Notes under the pieces: generated by a model
What the model was told of the DNA's origin: nothing
The model's input: only the letters and a program-made list of their open reading frames with translations
Databases searched by the model: none
Origin: a bacterium
GTDB lineage: Bacteria; Zhuqueibacterota; Zhuqueibacteria; Residuimicrobiales; Krinioviventaceae
Reading direction: 5' to 3'
Assembly (NCBI GenBank): GCA_029561455.1
Contig: JAKQIY010000065.1
Span: forward strand, 149,501-213,500
DNA: 64,000 nucleotides
Position numbers and translations under genes: made by a program
Part shown: positions 46,828 through 54,926 of the stretch, one piece after another
How the letters are laid out: every line of letters begins with the position of its first letter
Position numbering within the stretch: the first letter of the stretch is position 1

Positions 46828-48207
46828 TCAGGCTTTAGCCGGTTGTTTACGGGCGCTGAAATAACTCAGCGAAATATAGAGAACTAGGGCAATAAAATAA
46901 CCCGGCAGCCATTTAAAGAACATGTGAATAGGCAGTAGGAAAACAATAACCAGCGTGCCGATCCAGGTGATAAGCGAAGGCCAGTTAATAAACATCTTGA
47001 ATTTTTCAGCCCGGTATTGCACCAATCCCAATTTGGGGAACAGCCAGTGTTCGGCAAAAACCACAGCGCCGACCGGCATCAATAGTAAACCATATAAAGC
47101 AACAAAATCCAGCAGACGCATAAACACCACCGGGAAACAGGCAACAATAGTAGTAACTACACCGGCTATCAGTGTGATCCGCCAGCGCGACCAGTTTGGC
47201 GTCACCACCTGTAACGCCAGTCCCGCACGGTACATGGTGGGATTCGAGGTCGTCCAACCGGCTATCACAACCGCAACCGCTCCGGCAAAACCCGCAGCCG
47301 TAAAAGCCATAGCGCCGGGATTCATTTCCCGCGCTACCGCGGCCACCATAATTCCTGAACATACCCACGCCAGAAAATGACCCGGGAACATGCCAAATGC
47401 ACTATAGAAACCATATTTCCAGTTTTTGGCAAACCGCAACACCGCCATATCCGAGAGGCCTACATGCATAGCCAGGTTGGCGAACCAGGCAAAAAAGGCA
47501 ATATGCCAAAAAGTGTATTTTTCCTGCCCGGCAGTAGGAACACCATTCCATATTTTCGTTTGCGCTATATGCCAGAAATCACTCAGACTGTTAATTTGAC
47601 CGAGGCTGGGTAATAATGCCAAAGCGCCGGCAATAAAAATTGCAAACAGCCAGGGTGAACAGACCGAAGAGAATTTACTCACCTTGTCAAAGCCGAGAAT
47701 GGCAAACATGGTCACAACACCCCCTACAATCAGGGTAATAACCACCCAACTGATGCTATTTGGCAAAACATCGGTCAAAGCCGGAGTTGGGGTTTTAAAT
47801 GCCAGCCCTATGGCCGTCGATGATACGGAGATCATGGCGCCGGCCAGCACACAATAAAGAAAAGCATTGGCAATATTATAAATAAAGGTAACTCCTGGTC
47901 CGCAAATTTTCCGTAAATACCAGTACAAAGTTAACCGGGTACGCACCGCTATAGGCGCAACCAAAAACGCCCAGGATAATACTGCCAGCAGGTTTCCTAC
48001 CAGCAACCCTAAAAACAGATCAAGCGCCGCTACACCATGAATAACAAACATCGGGCCGATAACAAACTCTGTGGCTGCCACATGTTCACCGGCAAACAAA
48101 CCAATAAATTTTCCCGGGCCATGCAATTTATCTTCGGTTACCGGCTCACGATCAAATTCAAATAACGCATCCAGACGACTGGTAAGGGAGGTTTTCGATT
48201 GTGCCAT
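46828..48207 (-). CDS. NCS1-like (purine-cytosine permease type) transporter
   Basis: A 459-residue membrane protein with about 12 helices. The N-terminal part (FIGLFAGEHVAATEFVIGPMFV, then LGLLVGNLLAVLSWAFLVAPIAVRTRLTLYWYLRKICG) and the GWTTSNPTMYRAGLAL segment resemble NCS1 permeases of the cytosine permease group. The family usually carries nucleobases, but here it lies between a small membrane protein and a rhamnose-type isomerase, with a LacI regulator upstream. A sugar or sugar derivative is therefore a plausible substrate, though unproven. Confidence 0.75.
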   Translation of the reverse strand: MAQSKTSLTSRLDALFEFDREPVTEDKLHGPGKFIGLFAGEHVAATEFVIGPMFVIHGVAALDLFLGLLVGNLLAVLSWAFLVAPIAVRTRLTLYWYLRKICGPGVTFIYNIANAFLYCVLAGAMISVSSTAIGLAFKTPTPALTDVLPNSISWVVITLIVGGVVTMFAILGFDKVSKFSSVCSPWLFAIFIAGALALLPSLGQINSLSDFWHIAQTKIWNGVPTAGQEKYTFWHIAFFAWFANLAMHVGLSDMAVLRFAKNWKYGFYSAFGMFPGHFLAWVCSGIMVAAVAREMNPGAMAFTAAGFAGAVAVVIAGWTTSNPTMYRAGLALQVVTPNWSRWRITLIAGVVTTIVACFPVVFMRLLDFVALYGLLLMPVGAVVFAEHWLFPKLGLVQYRAEKFKMFINWPSLITWIGTLVIVFLLPIHMFFKWLPGYFIALVLYISLSYFSARKQPAKA

Positions 48208-48258
48208 GCTCTGCTCTCTTGTTTAATTGTATTATTGCCAGAATTAATTTCAGACAGG

Positions 48259-49485
48259 CTATTTACTTCTTTCCATTTCAATTTTCTGCTGATAACCGCT
48301 TTGTATAAAAGCAGCAAATGGGTCTACTGGTAAATTCTTTTCTTGCCGGGCAACGGCAATAATCGGGCGCACATCGGCATTCAGCAACGCGCTGTTAAAA
48401 TAACGGTTGGCCAAAATAATTTCATCACTATTTTGTAACTGCTGCAATACCTGCCGGTCGAGCAGGGATGCCCGCGCCAGGGAAATCTGCAATGAATCTA
48501 TCGAATGCATTATTGCATGAATTCGGTTCTCCCGGGCGCTGCATTGATCTATCATATAGGCCCAGTTCTTTTTAGCGTTGCTATTGAACAACACATCCCC
48601 GCTGACCAGTTCATAGAATATGCGCGCCATTTCTCCACTGGGCTCCACCGAGTGATCGTCATCGGCGGCATAACGGGTATTAAAATGAAAACCGCACCTT
48701 ATACCACTGCCAATCAGCCTGGCCACAATCTGTTCGACGTTGGTGCCATGAGGATGATGACCAAGATCGACCAGCACGCCAAAATTTTCGCCCAGTTGTT
48801 GAGCCAGCATAAATGCGCTGCCCCAGTCCGATACTACTGTACTGTAGGTGCCGGGTTCAAACAATTTATATTCGATAAGAACATTTACTTTTTTATCTAT
48901 CCGGTTCTTAATCTCCGTCAATGCGGCCCTGGTCTTTTCCTGGGCGCTACGCAGTTCGATCTGACCGGGATATAAAGAGCCATCCGGTATCCATATCGTT
49001 ACCAGGTCGCTGCCTATTTCACGGGCAATAACGCCGCTCAGGACAGTTTGCTCAATATACCGTTTTTGGGTTTTGTCATCCGGTGACGACAGACTGCCGC
49101 GCTGCGAACCTCTCATGAAATAGGTTGGACTAATCGAACCCACGATCAGCCCTCTTGCTTTTGCTTCTTTATTGACATGCTGTGCAATTTCAATATCGGA
49201 ATCCATGCCGTCACGTGAGAAATCCCACAGCATATGCATAGCTACAGTATCGGAGGCTCCCATTAATTTGTGCACTATCGCGGCATCATCCAATTTTTCT
49301 TCAATTGTACGCGCCCCGGCCGGCGGCATATAATCGCCAAAACGTCCGCCGCCAAAATTTCCAAAAATCCAGCTGGGGATTTCTATTTTAAATTTTTTTA
49401 TATTTTCTAGTGCTTTTTTAACATACCCGGTTCCGAATTCCAGCTCCAGTTGTTGTATTCCCAGGTCGATTTGCTTTTCAGTCAT
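48259..49485 (-). CDS. rhaI: L-rhamnose isomerase, RhaI type
   Basis: A 408-residue cytoplasmic TIM-barrel isomerase of the sugar isomerase/xylose isomerase-like fold. The stretch IEIPSWIFGNFGGGRFGDY and the metal-binding residues in VLIEYKLFEPGTYSTVVSDWG, DLGHHPHGTNVEQI and GFHFNTRYAADDDHSVEPSG match the RhaI group, distinct from E. coli RhaA. It converts L-rhamnose to L-rhamnulose; some members act on several aldoses. A permease, a LacI regulator, a glycosidase and a sulfatase surround it. No rhamnulokinase or aldolase is in the window. Confidence 0.85.
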   Translation of the reverse strand: MTEKQIDLGIQQLELEFGTGYVKKALENIKKFKIEIPSWIFGNFGGGRFGDYMPPAGARTIEEKLDDAAIVHKLMGASDTVAMHMLWDFSRDGMDSDIEIAQHVNKEAKARGLIVGSISPTYFMRGSQRGSLSSPDDKTQKRYIEQTVLSGVIAREIGSDLVTIWIPDGSLYPGQIELRSAQEKTRAALTEIKNRIDKKVNVLIEYKLFEPGTYSTVVSDWGSAFMLAQQLGENFGVLVDLGHHPHGTNVEQIVARLIGSGIRCGFHFNTRYAADDDHSVEPSGEMARIFYELVSGDVLFNSNAKKNWAYMIDQCSARENRIHAIMHSIDSLQISLARASLLDRQVLQQLQNSDEIILANRYFNSALLNADVRPIIAVARQEKNLPVDPFAAFIQSGYQQKIEMERSK

Positions 49486-49512
49486 GGATATCCCTTTATA
49501 ATGATATTATTG

Positions 49513-50589
49513 TTAAAAATCTACCGTATCTCTGGTCTCGATATCACGCATGTCGGTAATGATACGGCTTTTTAAACCTATTTCATGATAGATCAGTTTT
49601 GCTCTGATAACTTTATGTAAAGGTTGTTGAATTAATTCGGGCTTTTCAATTAAATCAACAACCAAATCCACCGCGGTACCGCCAATTTTATAAGGGAACT
49701 GGTACACGGTTAAAAACGGCACTCCAAGTCTGGCAACTATATCGTTATCGCCAAACTCGGTAATTTCAATATCATTTGGTATTGACAGACCCGCATTTAA
49801 AATTGCCCGCCCGGCGCCGTAAGCTACCAAACCGCCTACGCACATCACCGCATCCACAGGAATGCGGGAGTCGAGCACCTTTTGCATTTTATTGTTAGCA
49901 TCTATCTCATCGATCTCACAGGCTACTACCCGTTGCGGCTCGAATTCGATGCCAAAATTCTCCAGGGCTTTACGGTACCCCCGGTAACGCCCGCGCGCCA
50001 CAGAAAGAGTATCAGTTGGACCCAGAAATAAAATATTCCTTCTCCCCTTGCCAACCAGGTTCTCAATTACGCGGTAAGCAGAATTTTCATCGTCAATAGT
50101 TACTGAATGGAAATTCAAATCATCCAGCGATCGGTCGTAAGAAACAAAGGGAATGCCCCGGTCGCTGATGGATTTCATAAATTCATAGTTTTGCGTGCCC
50201 GGTACCGCATTGATTAATATACCTTCAACAGCAAGCGAGGTTAAAAACTCTAAATTTCTTCGCTCATTTTCAAAATTCTCGTCATTGACCATGATGATGG
50301 CTTCATAGCCACGGCGACGAGCCTGTTCATAAATTCCACGGGTTACCTCGGAAAAGAAAGAAATACGCAGGTTGGGTACAATAACACCCAGGAGGTAACT
50401 TTTACTACTCACCAGACTGCGGGCCATCAGGTTGGGTCGATAACCCAATTGCTCTGCCAGTTCTTTTACTTTGGCTTGCGTTTCCTTGGAAATATCATTA
50501 CTGTTACGCAACGCTTTCGATATTGTTGCCGGAGTCATTCCCATTATTTTGGCAATATGCTTCAAGGTTACTTTTTTATTTGCCGTCAT
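49513..50589 (-). CDS. LacI family transcriptional regulator
   Basis: A 358-residue repressor. The N-terminal helix-turn-helix TLKHIAKIMGMTPATISKALRNSNDIS and hinge helix RPNLMARSLVSSKS precede a periplasmic-binding-protein-like effector domain (GVIVPNLRISFFSEVTRGIYEQARRRGYEAII). It is the first gene of the leftward isomerase/permease group, 27 bp before the isomerase, so it probably controls that operon. AACGTT-centred sites in the upstream gap are likely operators. Confidence 0.92.
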   Translation of the reverse strand: MTANKKVTLKHIAKIMGMTPATISKALRNSNDISKETQAKVKELAEQLGYRPNLMARSLVSSKSYLLGVIVPNLRISFFSEVTRGIYEQARRRGYEAIIMVNDENFENERRNLEFLTSLAVEGILINAVPGTQNYEFMKSISDRGIPFVSYDRSLDDLNFHSVTIDDENSAYRVIENLVGKGRRNILFLGPTDTLSVARGRYRGYRKALENFGIEFEPQRVVACEIDEIDANNKMQKVLDSRIPVDAVMCVGGLVAYGAGRAILNAGLSIPNDIEITEFGDNDIVARLGVPFLTVYQFPYKIGGTAVDLVVDLIEKPELIQQPLHKVIRAKLIYHEIGLKSRIITDMRDIETRDTVDF

Positions 50590-50700
50590 TATACTTTTAT
50601 CCTGTCACCTTTTGATCTAGTGATAAATATATCAAAATTGGAATTAAAAATTTCTATTATAGCTTGTCTTTGTAAACTTTATTTATACCAGTTTAAATGA

Positions 50701-50825
50701 AACAAACGTTCTAGTATGAATATAGTTTTACTGGAAATCTTTCCTGCTTCTACTAAAGCAACACAGGCAGAATACAATAAATTTTACAGGGAAAATCTTG
50801 TAAAACATTTTACTTAAACGTTTGC
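50701..50825. promoter_or_regulatory. Candidate LacI-type operators between divergent genes
   Basis: Two CG-centred sites: AACAAACGTTCTAG (50701-50714) and TTAAACGTTTGC (50814-50825). They lie in the 440-bp gap between the LacI gene and the OPT transporter gene. LacI-family operators usually have such a central CG palindrome. Confidence 0.5.
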
Positions 50826-50953
50826 GATAATCAACATAACTAAATTATCATTTTTAGTCAAGTCTTTTTTTACAAATTTTAAAATTTTTTAACTGTAAAC
50901 TGGGTTTTATGAAACGACTTTTAACACAACTTTATTCTTTTTAAATTTTCTGC

Positions 50954-50982
50954 TTGCATAAACGTATGCTATTCTTTATCTT
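50954..50982 (+). promoter_or_regulatory. Promoter of the OPT transporter with overlapping palindrome
   Basis: TTGCAT, 17-bp spacer, TATCTT. The palindrome GCATA-AACG-TATGC (50956-50969) overlaps the -35 element, suggesting repression by a LacI-type protein. Confidence 0.5.
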
Positions 50983-51028
50983 TTTACAATCAGAATATCC
51001 AGGTTTTTAATCCAGCTAAGGAGTAACT

Positions 51029-53020
51029 ATGGAACCTTCCAAAACATCTTTGCCGGAAAATGCATACCGCCCCCTGAACAAGGGGGAAATGTATCAACCG
51101 GTTGTACCCGACAATAAACCCCTGCGTGAAATTTCCGCCTATTCCCTTATTTCCGGCTTGTTTTATGCCGCCCTGTTTTCGATGGCAGCCGCATACCTGG
51201 GGCTCAAGATCGGCCAGGTGTTCGAAGCAGCCATACCAATTGCCATTCTTGCGGTAGGCGCTTCTTCCTTTATTCGACGCAAAAACGCGTTGTCGGAAAA
51301 TGTTATGATCCAATCCATCGGTTCCGCTTCCGGTGTGATAGTAGCCGGTGCTATTTTTACGCTGCCCGCCATTTACATACTGGGATTAGATGCCAAATTC
51401 TTCCAGATATTCTTTGCCTCCCTGTTCGGCGGTTTTCTTGGTATTCTGTTCCTTATCCCCTTCCGAAAATATTTTGTTCAGGATATGCATGGTCAGTTCC
51501 CCTTTCCCGAAGCCACTGCCACTACCGAAATTCTGGTAGCAGGTGAAGCCGGCGGCGATCAGGCCAAAGTGTTACTCAAAGCCATGGCCATCGGCGGCAT
51601 TTATGATTTTATCATCGGCACTTTTTCCTGGTGGAGCGAGGTTTTTGCCAGCCGCGCTGTTCCTTTTATGGCCGGGCTGGCAGACAAGCTCAAGATCGTC
51701 TTCCGACTCAATGTCGGCGCTGCGGTTATGGGATTAGGGTATATCATCGGTCTGCGCTATGCGGCGATTATTGCCGCCGGTTCGTTTGTCTCCTGGTTCG
51801 TCTTTGTTCCTGTGGTCTACTTTTTTGGACAACATCTGTCGATAACCGTTGGTAGTACCGCCACCGATTTAATCGCCACTATGAGCGCCGAACAGATCTT
51901 TAGCACGTATGTCCGTCATATCGGTATTGGCGGCATCGCCTGCGCCGGAATTATTGGTATTCTCAAATCTTCAAAGATCATCGGCGGCGCCATGAAGCTG
52001 GCCTGGCACGAAATTACCGGCGGTAAACTGGCTTCGAAATCGAATGGCGCCCGCATGAACCGTGATATACCGATGGGCCTGGTCGGTTTGTTGATTGCAC
52101 TGACAGCACTTTGTATCTTTTTGTTTTTCAATTTTGGCGTGGTCGATAAACTCAGCCATGCTGTTATCGGCTTGCTGATCGTGCTGGTTATTGCCTTTTT
52201 ATTCACAACTGTCGCCGCCCGCGCAATTGCGATTGTCGGCACCAACCCGGTTTCAGGAATGACGTTGATGACCCTGATCCTTTCCTCGGTCATTCTGGTT
52301 AAAATCGGTTTATCGGGCACGGCCGGAATGCTCTCCGCCCTCATTATCGGCGGCGTGGTTTGCACAGCCCTGTCCATGTCCGGCGCTTTTATTACCGATT
52401 TAAAGATCGGTTACTGGTTGGGCACCACCCCAATTACCCAGCAGAGATACAAATTCCTCGGCACCCTGGTCGCTGCAGCCTCGGTGGGTTTTGTCATTAT
52501 GATGCTGAATGAAACCTACGGCTTTGTCGGCGACGACGCCCTGGTGGCCCCGCAAGCCAATGCCATGGCCGCGGTTATTAAACCGCTCATGTCCAATCAA
52601 CCCGCACCGTGGACGCTCTATATTGTCGGCGCCTTATTCGCCCTCACCCTGGAAATGATCGGCGTGCCGCCGCTGGCTTTTGCGCTTGGCATGTACATTC
52701 CCCTGGAATTAAACACCCCCATTCTGGCCGGCGGTATTATTGCCCACCTGGTCTCTAAAAGTTCAAAAGATACTGTTGTAGCCAATAAACGCCGGGAACG
52801 CGGCACCCTCATTGCTTCCGGCTTTATAGCTGGTGGCGCCATTATGGGCGTATTTTCCGCTTTCCTTAAATATGTCGGTTTTGACAAGATTTCCTGGATC
52901 GAACCAATCATCACTAAAGAATGGGCCGAAAGCAACGGCGGTCAAATACTGGCGTTGGGATTATTCCTCATTATTTGCGGTTATATTTATTGGGACGCGA
53001 AAAAAGCTGAAAAAGAATAG
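51029..53020 (+). CDS. OPT family oligopeptide transporter
   Basis: A 663-residue membrane protein with about 15 helices. Family features are LISGLFYAALFSMAAAYLGLKIGQVFEAAIPIAIL near the N-terminus, GQFPFPEATATTEILVAGEAGG, and the C-terminal GVPPLAFALGMYIPLELNTPILAGG. OPT proteins of this bacterial type move oligopeptides or metal-chelate compounds with protons. AAGGAG precedes the ATG. It stands alone between two LacI genes, ends in a strong terminator and may be controlled by either regulator. Confidence 0.93.
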   Translation: MEPSKTSLPENAYRPLNKGEMYQPVVPDNKPLREISAYSLISGLFYAALFSMAAAYLGLKIGQVFEAAIPIAILAVGASSFIRRKNALSENVMIQSIGSASGVIVAGAIFTLPAIYILGLDAKFFQIFFASLFGGFLGILFLIPFRKYFVQDMHGQFPFPEATATTEILVAGEAGGDQAKVLLKAMAIGGIYDFIIGTFSWWSEVFASRAVPFMAGLADKLKIVFRLNVGAAVMGLGYIIGLRYAAIIAAGSFVSWFVFVPVVYFFGQHLSITVGSTATDLIATMSAEQIFSTYVRHIGIGGIACAGIIGILKSSKIIGGAMKLAWHEITGGKLASKSNGARMNRDIPMGLVGLLIALTALCIFLFFNFGVVDKLSHAVIGLLIVLVIAFLFTTVAARAIAIVGTNPVSGMTLMTLILSSVILVKIGLSGTAGMLSALIIGGVVCTALSMSGAFITDLKIGYWLGTTPITQQRYKFLGTLVAAASVGFVIMMLNETYGFVGDDALVAPQANAMAAVIKPLMSNQPAPWTLYIVGALFALTLEMIGVPPLAFALGMYIPLELNTPILAGGIIAHLVSKSSKDTVVANKRRERGTLIASGFIAGGAIMGVFSAFLKYVGFDKISWIEPIITKEWAESNGGQILALGLFLIICGYIYWDAKKAEKE

Positions 53021-53088
53021 TAAAACATTCACCTATTTTGCACCATTCACATAATGGCTAAATTAATAATTATAAATGCTTTAACTAT

Positions 53089-53120
53089 AAAGCCGGGTAA
53101 ATACCCGGCTTTTTGTTTTT
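53089..53120 (+). terminator. Intrinsic terminator after OPT gene
   Basis: Perfect 10-bp stem AAAGCCGGGT-AAAT-ACCCGGCTTT followed by TTGTTTTT. Confidence 0.92.
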
Positions 53121-53149
53121 TTAAATACCCGCAAATAAAATTTTAGTAC

Positions 53150-53178
53150 TTGACTTTTCCAAAAAAAATTCATAAAAT
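53150..53178 (+). promoter_or_regulatory. Promoter of the second LacI regulator
   Basis: TTGACT, 17-bp spacer, TAAAAT. The predicted start near 53185 falls inside the palindrome described next. Confidence 0.75.
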
Positions 53179-53181
53179 TGA

Positions 53182-53211
53182 ATTGTTAACGTTAGTGTTA
53201 ACGTTAACAAT
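53182..53211 (+). promoter_or_regulatory. Autoregulatory operator (13-bp perfect dyad)
   Basis: ATTGTTAACGTTA-GTGT-TAACGTTAACAAT: a perfect 13-bp inverted repeat. Each arm itself contains a TTAACGTTA palindrome with a central CG, so it can be read as two adjacent LacI-type operators. It covers the predicted transcription start and lies 38 bp before the LacI start codon. Confidence 0.8.
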
Positions 53212-53249
53212 AGGTTCATTAATTACCTGACCTCAACCACAGGAGTTTT

Positions 53250-54248
53250 ATGCCAGTTACCCAAAAAGATATTGCCCGTAAGCTTAACCTTTCCATAATG
53301 ACCATTTCCAGGGCGCTTAAAGGGCACCCGGATATTAACATTGAAACCCGTAAATTAGTTGAAAAAACTGCCCGGGAAATGAACTACTCTGTAAATTTGG
53401 TTGCACGAAGTTTGGTCCAGAAGCGCACGAATACTATTGGGGTTGTTGTGCCGGATATATCGGAACCTTTTTATGCTGAAATCGTACGCGGTGTTGAATC
53501 AGTGCTCCGCCGCTACCATTATAATATTCTGCTTGCAGATTCAGACAATGATGATAATCTGGAGCTTGAAGCGCTAAGGACCCTTTTAGAAAAAAGAGTG
53601 GATGGTTTGATTTTCTGCGCTACCGAAAAATCTTCCGAATATATCCATATACTTGAAAACATATCCATACCCTATGTGCTGATCAATAACAATCCTGTAG
53701 GATTGGAGTGTGATTCAATTTATATAGATCGTGGTTTAGGCGCCAGGAATGCACTATTACATTTGATCTCCAGTGGATTTGAAAAACTCTTTTATTTTTA
53801 TTCTTTTCAACACATGGAACAGTCGCGCAAGAGCATTCAAGGATGTTTTGAAGCATTAAAAGAAGCAAACGCCCCGCGGGAAATGTTACAATTGTTATTT
53901 TGTGAAACCCATGAACTGGAAACCTATTACAAAATGGCTTTGGATAATATTCACTATCAGAATCAAAGGATCGGCCTTTTTGTGTGGGATGATGAAATGG
54001 CAATTGGGGTTTACCGGGCGGTTGTAGAAAAAGGTTTGGCTATTCCTGATCAGGTAGGAATAATCGGATTCGATGACATAAAAATTTCCAGTTATCTTCC
54101 TAAAGCATTGACCACAATTCATTATCCGAAAACCGAAATGGGGCAAAAAAGCGCAGAACGAGTTATTCAACGTTTAACTTCAGAAGAACCACTCGCAATA
54201 AAAAACATCATGCTCGATTTACAATTAATAAAACGGGAAACTACCTGA
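53250..54248 (+). CDS. LacI family transcriptional regulator
   Basis: A 332-residue repressor with N-terminal helix-turn-helix TQKDIARKLNLSIMTISRALKGHPDIN, hinge helix VNLVARSLVQKRTNT, and a sugar-binding-type effector domain (IGVVVPDISEPFYAEIVRGVESVLRRYHYNILL; GIIGFDDIKISSYLPKALTTI). The promoter and an overlapping perfect dyad just upstream indicate autorepression. Its other targets are not evident; the genes that follow are decayed or unrelated, so it may be an orphan of a lost sugar operon. Confidence 0.93.
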   Translation: MPVTQKDIARKLNLSIMTISRALKGHPDINIETRKLVEKTAREMNYSVNLVARSLVQKRTNTIGVVVPDISEPFYAEIVRGVESVLRRYHYNILLADSDNDDNLELEALRTLLEKRVDGLIFCATEKSSEYIHILENISIPYVLINNNPVGLECDSIYIDRGLGARNALLHLISSGFEKLFYFYSFQHMEQSRKSIQGCFEALKEANAPREMLQLLFCETHELETYYKMALDNIHYQNQRIGLFVWDDEMAIGVYRAVVEKGLAIPDQVGIIGFDDIKISSYLPKALTTIHYPKTEMGQKSAERVIQRLTSEEPLAIKNIMLDLQLIKRETT

Positions 54249-54361
54249 CATCAAAAGCAAAAGGATGAAAAAAAATTATAACCCTTATAAATTTTAACAC
54301 AACTATGGTCATGTCACAATACAATTCAAATAACCTCTCTGATGTTAATTTATTCTCCTGA

Positions 54362-54709
54362 TCGCAAGGGAAAAAATGTGCGGTCTGCTTTTCTTTTGAT
54401 GATGCCCGAATTTCGGAAAAAGACAAGGAACTTTCGTTACTGGACACATATTATATCAGGGCAACTTTTAACTCCTCTCCGGAACGCATTTTAGATCTCA
54501 TTGATGGCTGGAAACTGGCTGTAAATTATAGACATAAAATTGGCAACTAAACAATGAACCATCCATGTACAGTTAATTATGCCTTTTCGCGCGGAAACGC
54601 TCTGGGAAATTATACTCTTGAAGCCATTACCGCCGAGATTGAGCAGACCAGCAAGTTCATCCCTTTAAAACTGGCGGAGTACGCCTTTAAGCTTTGCCTA
54701 TCATTGTAG
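54362..54709 (+). pseudogene. Polysaccharide deacetylase remnant with in-frame stop
   Basis: One frame reads CAVCFSFDDARISEKD, then YYIRATFNSSPERILDLIDGW and YRHKIGN, then a TAA stop at 54548-54550, then continues TMNHPCTVNYAFSRGN to a TAG at 54709. This matches NodB-type polysaccharide deacetylases: the FDD metal motif, then the expected IGN-H-TMNH block, in which the first His codon is now the stop. The N-terminus and the C-terminal half of the catalytic domain are missing, and there is no start codon with a ribosome-binding site. It is a truncated, inactivated gene copy. Confidence 0.8.
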
Positions 54710-54710
54710 A

Positions 54711-54926
54711 AAAAAATTAGTCGGTCGTGGAAATATTATCAAATGTTTTGTGCCGCTTGTGGTGGATCGGTTCCTCGCCGGCCGGGGTTGGCTTGATATA
54801 GAAGAATTGCAACAGGGTTATCCTGTATGGAAACGGGTTGGCTTTTGGTTCTTTGTGTTGGTATTATGTTTTACAACTATTCATGTTATTTTTTGGTTAT
54901 TGAAAAAAAATATTACAGGAGAAAAA
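54711..54926 (+). pseudogene. Remnant of a membrane-protein C-terminus
   Basis: In frame with, and running directly into, the aminotransferase gene is an open stretch that reads VDRFLAGRGWLDIEELQQGY, then a strongly hydrophobic helix (VGFWFFVLVLCFTTIHVIFWLL). It looks like the tail of a transporter-type protein, not part of an aminotransferase, and no ribosome-binding site or start codon supports translation on its own. With the broken deacetylase just before it, it marks a decayed or recombined segment. The family is not recognised. Confidence 0.45.

Noticed and set aside
46828-48207. Assigning the permease to cytosine uptake by name
   Set aside because: Family similarity alone does not give the substrate; no cytosine deaminase or nucleobase gene is nearby.
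54750-54926. N-terminal extension of the aminotransferase from GTG at 54750
   Set aside because: No ribosome-binding site precedes it, and it encodes a membrane helix foreign to the family; AGGAG before 54927 supports the shorter protein.
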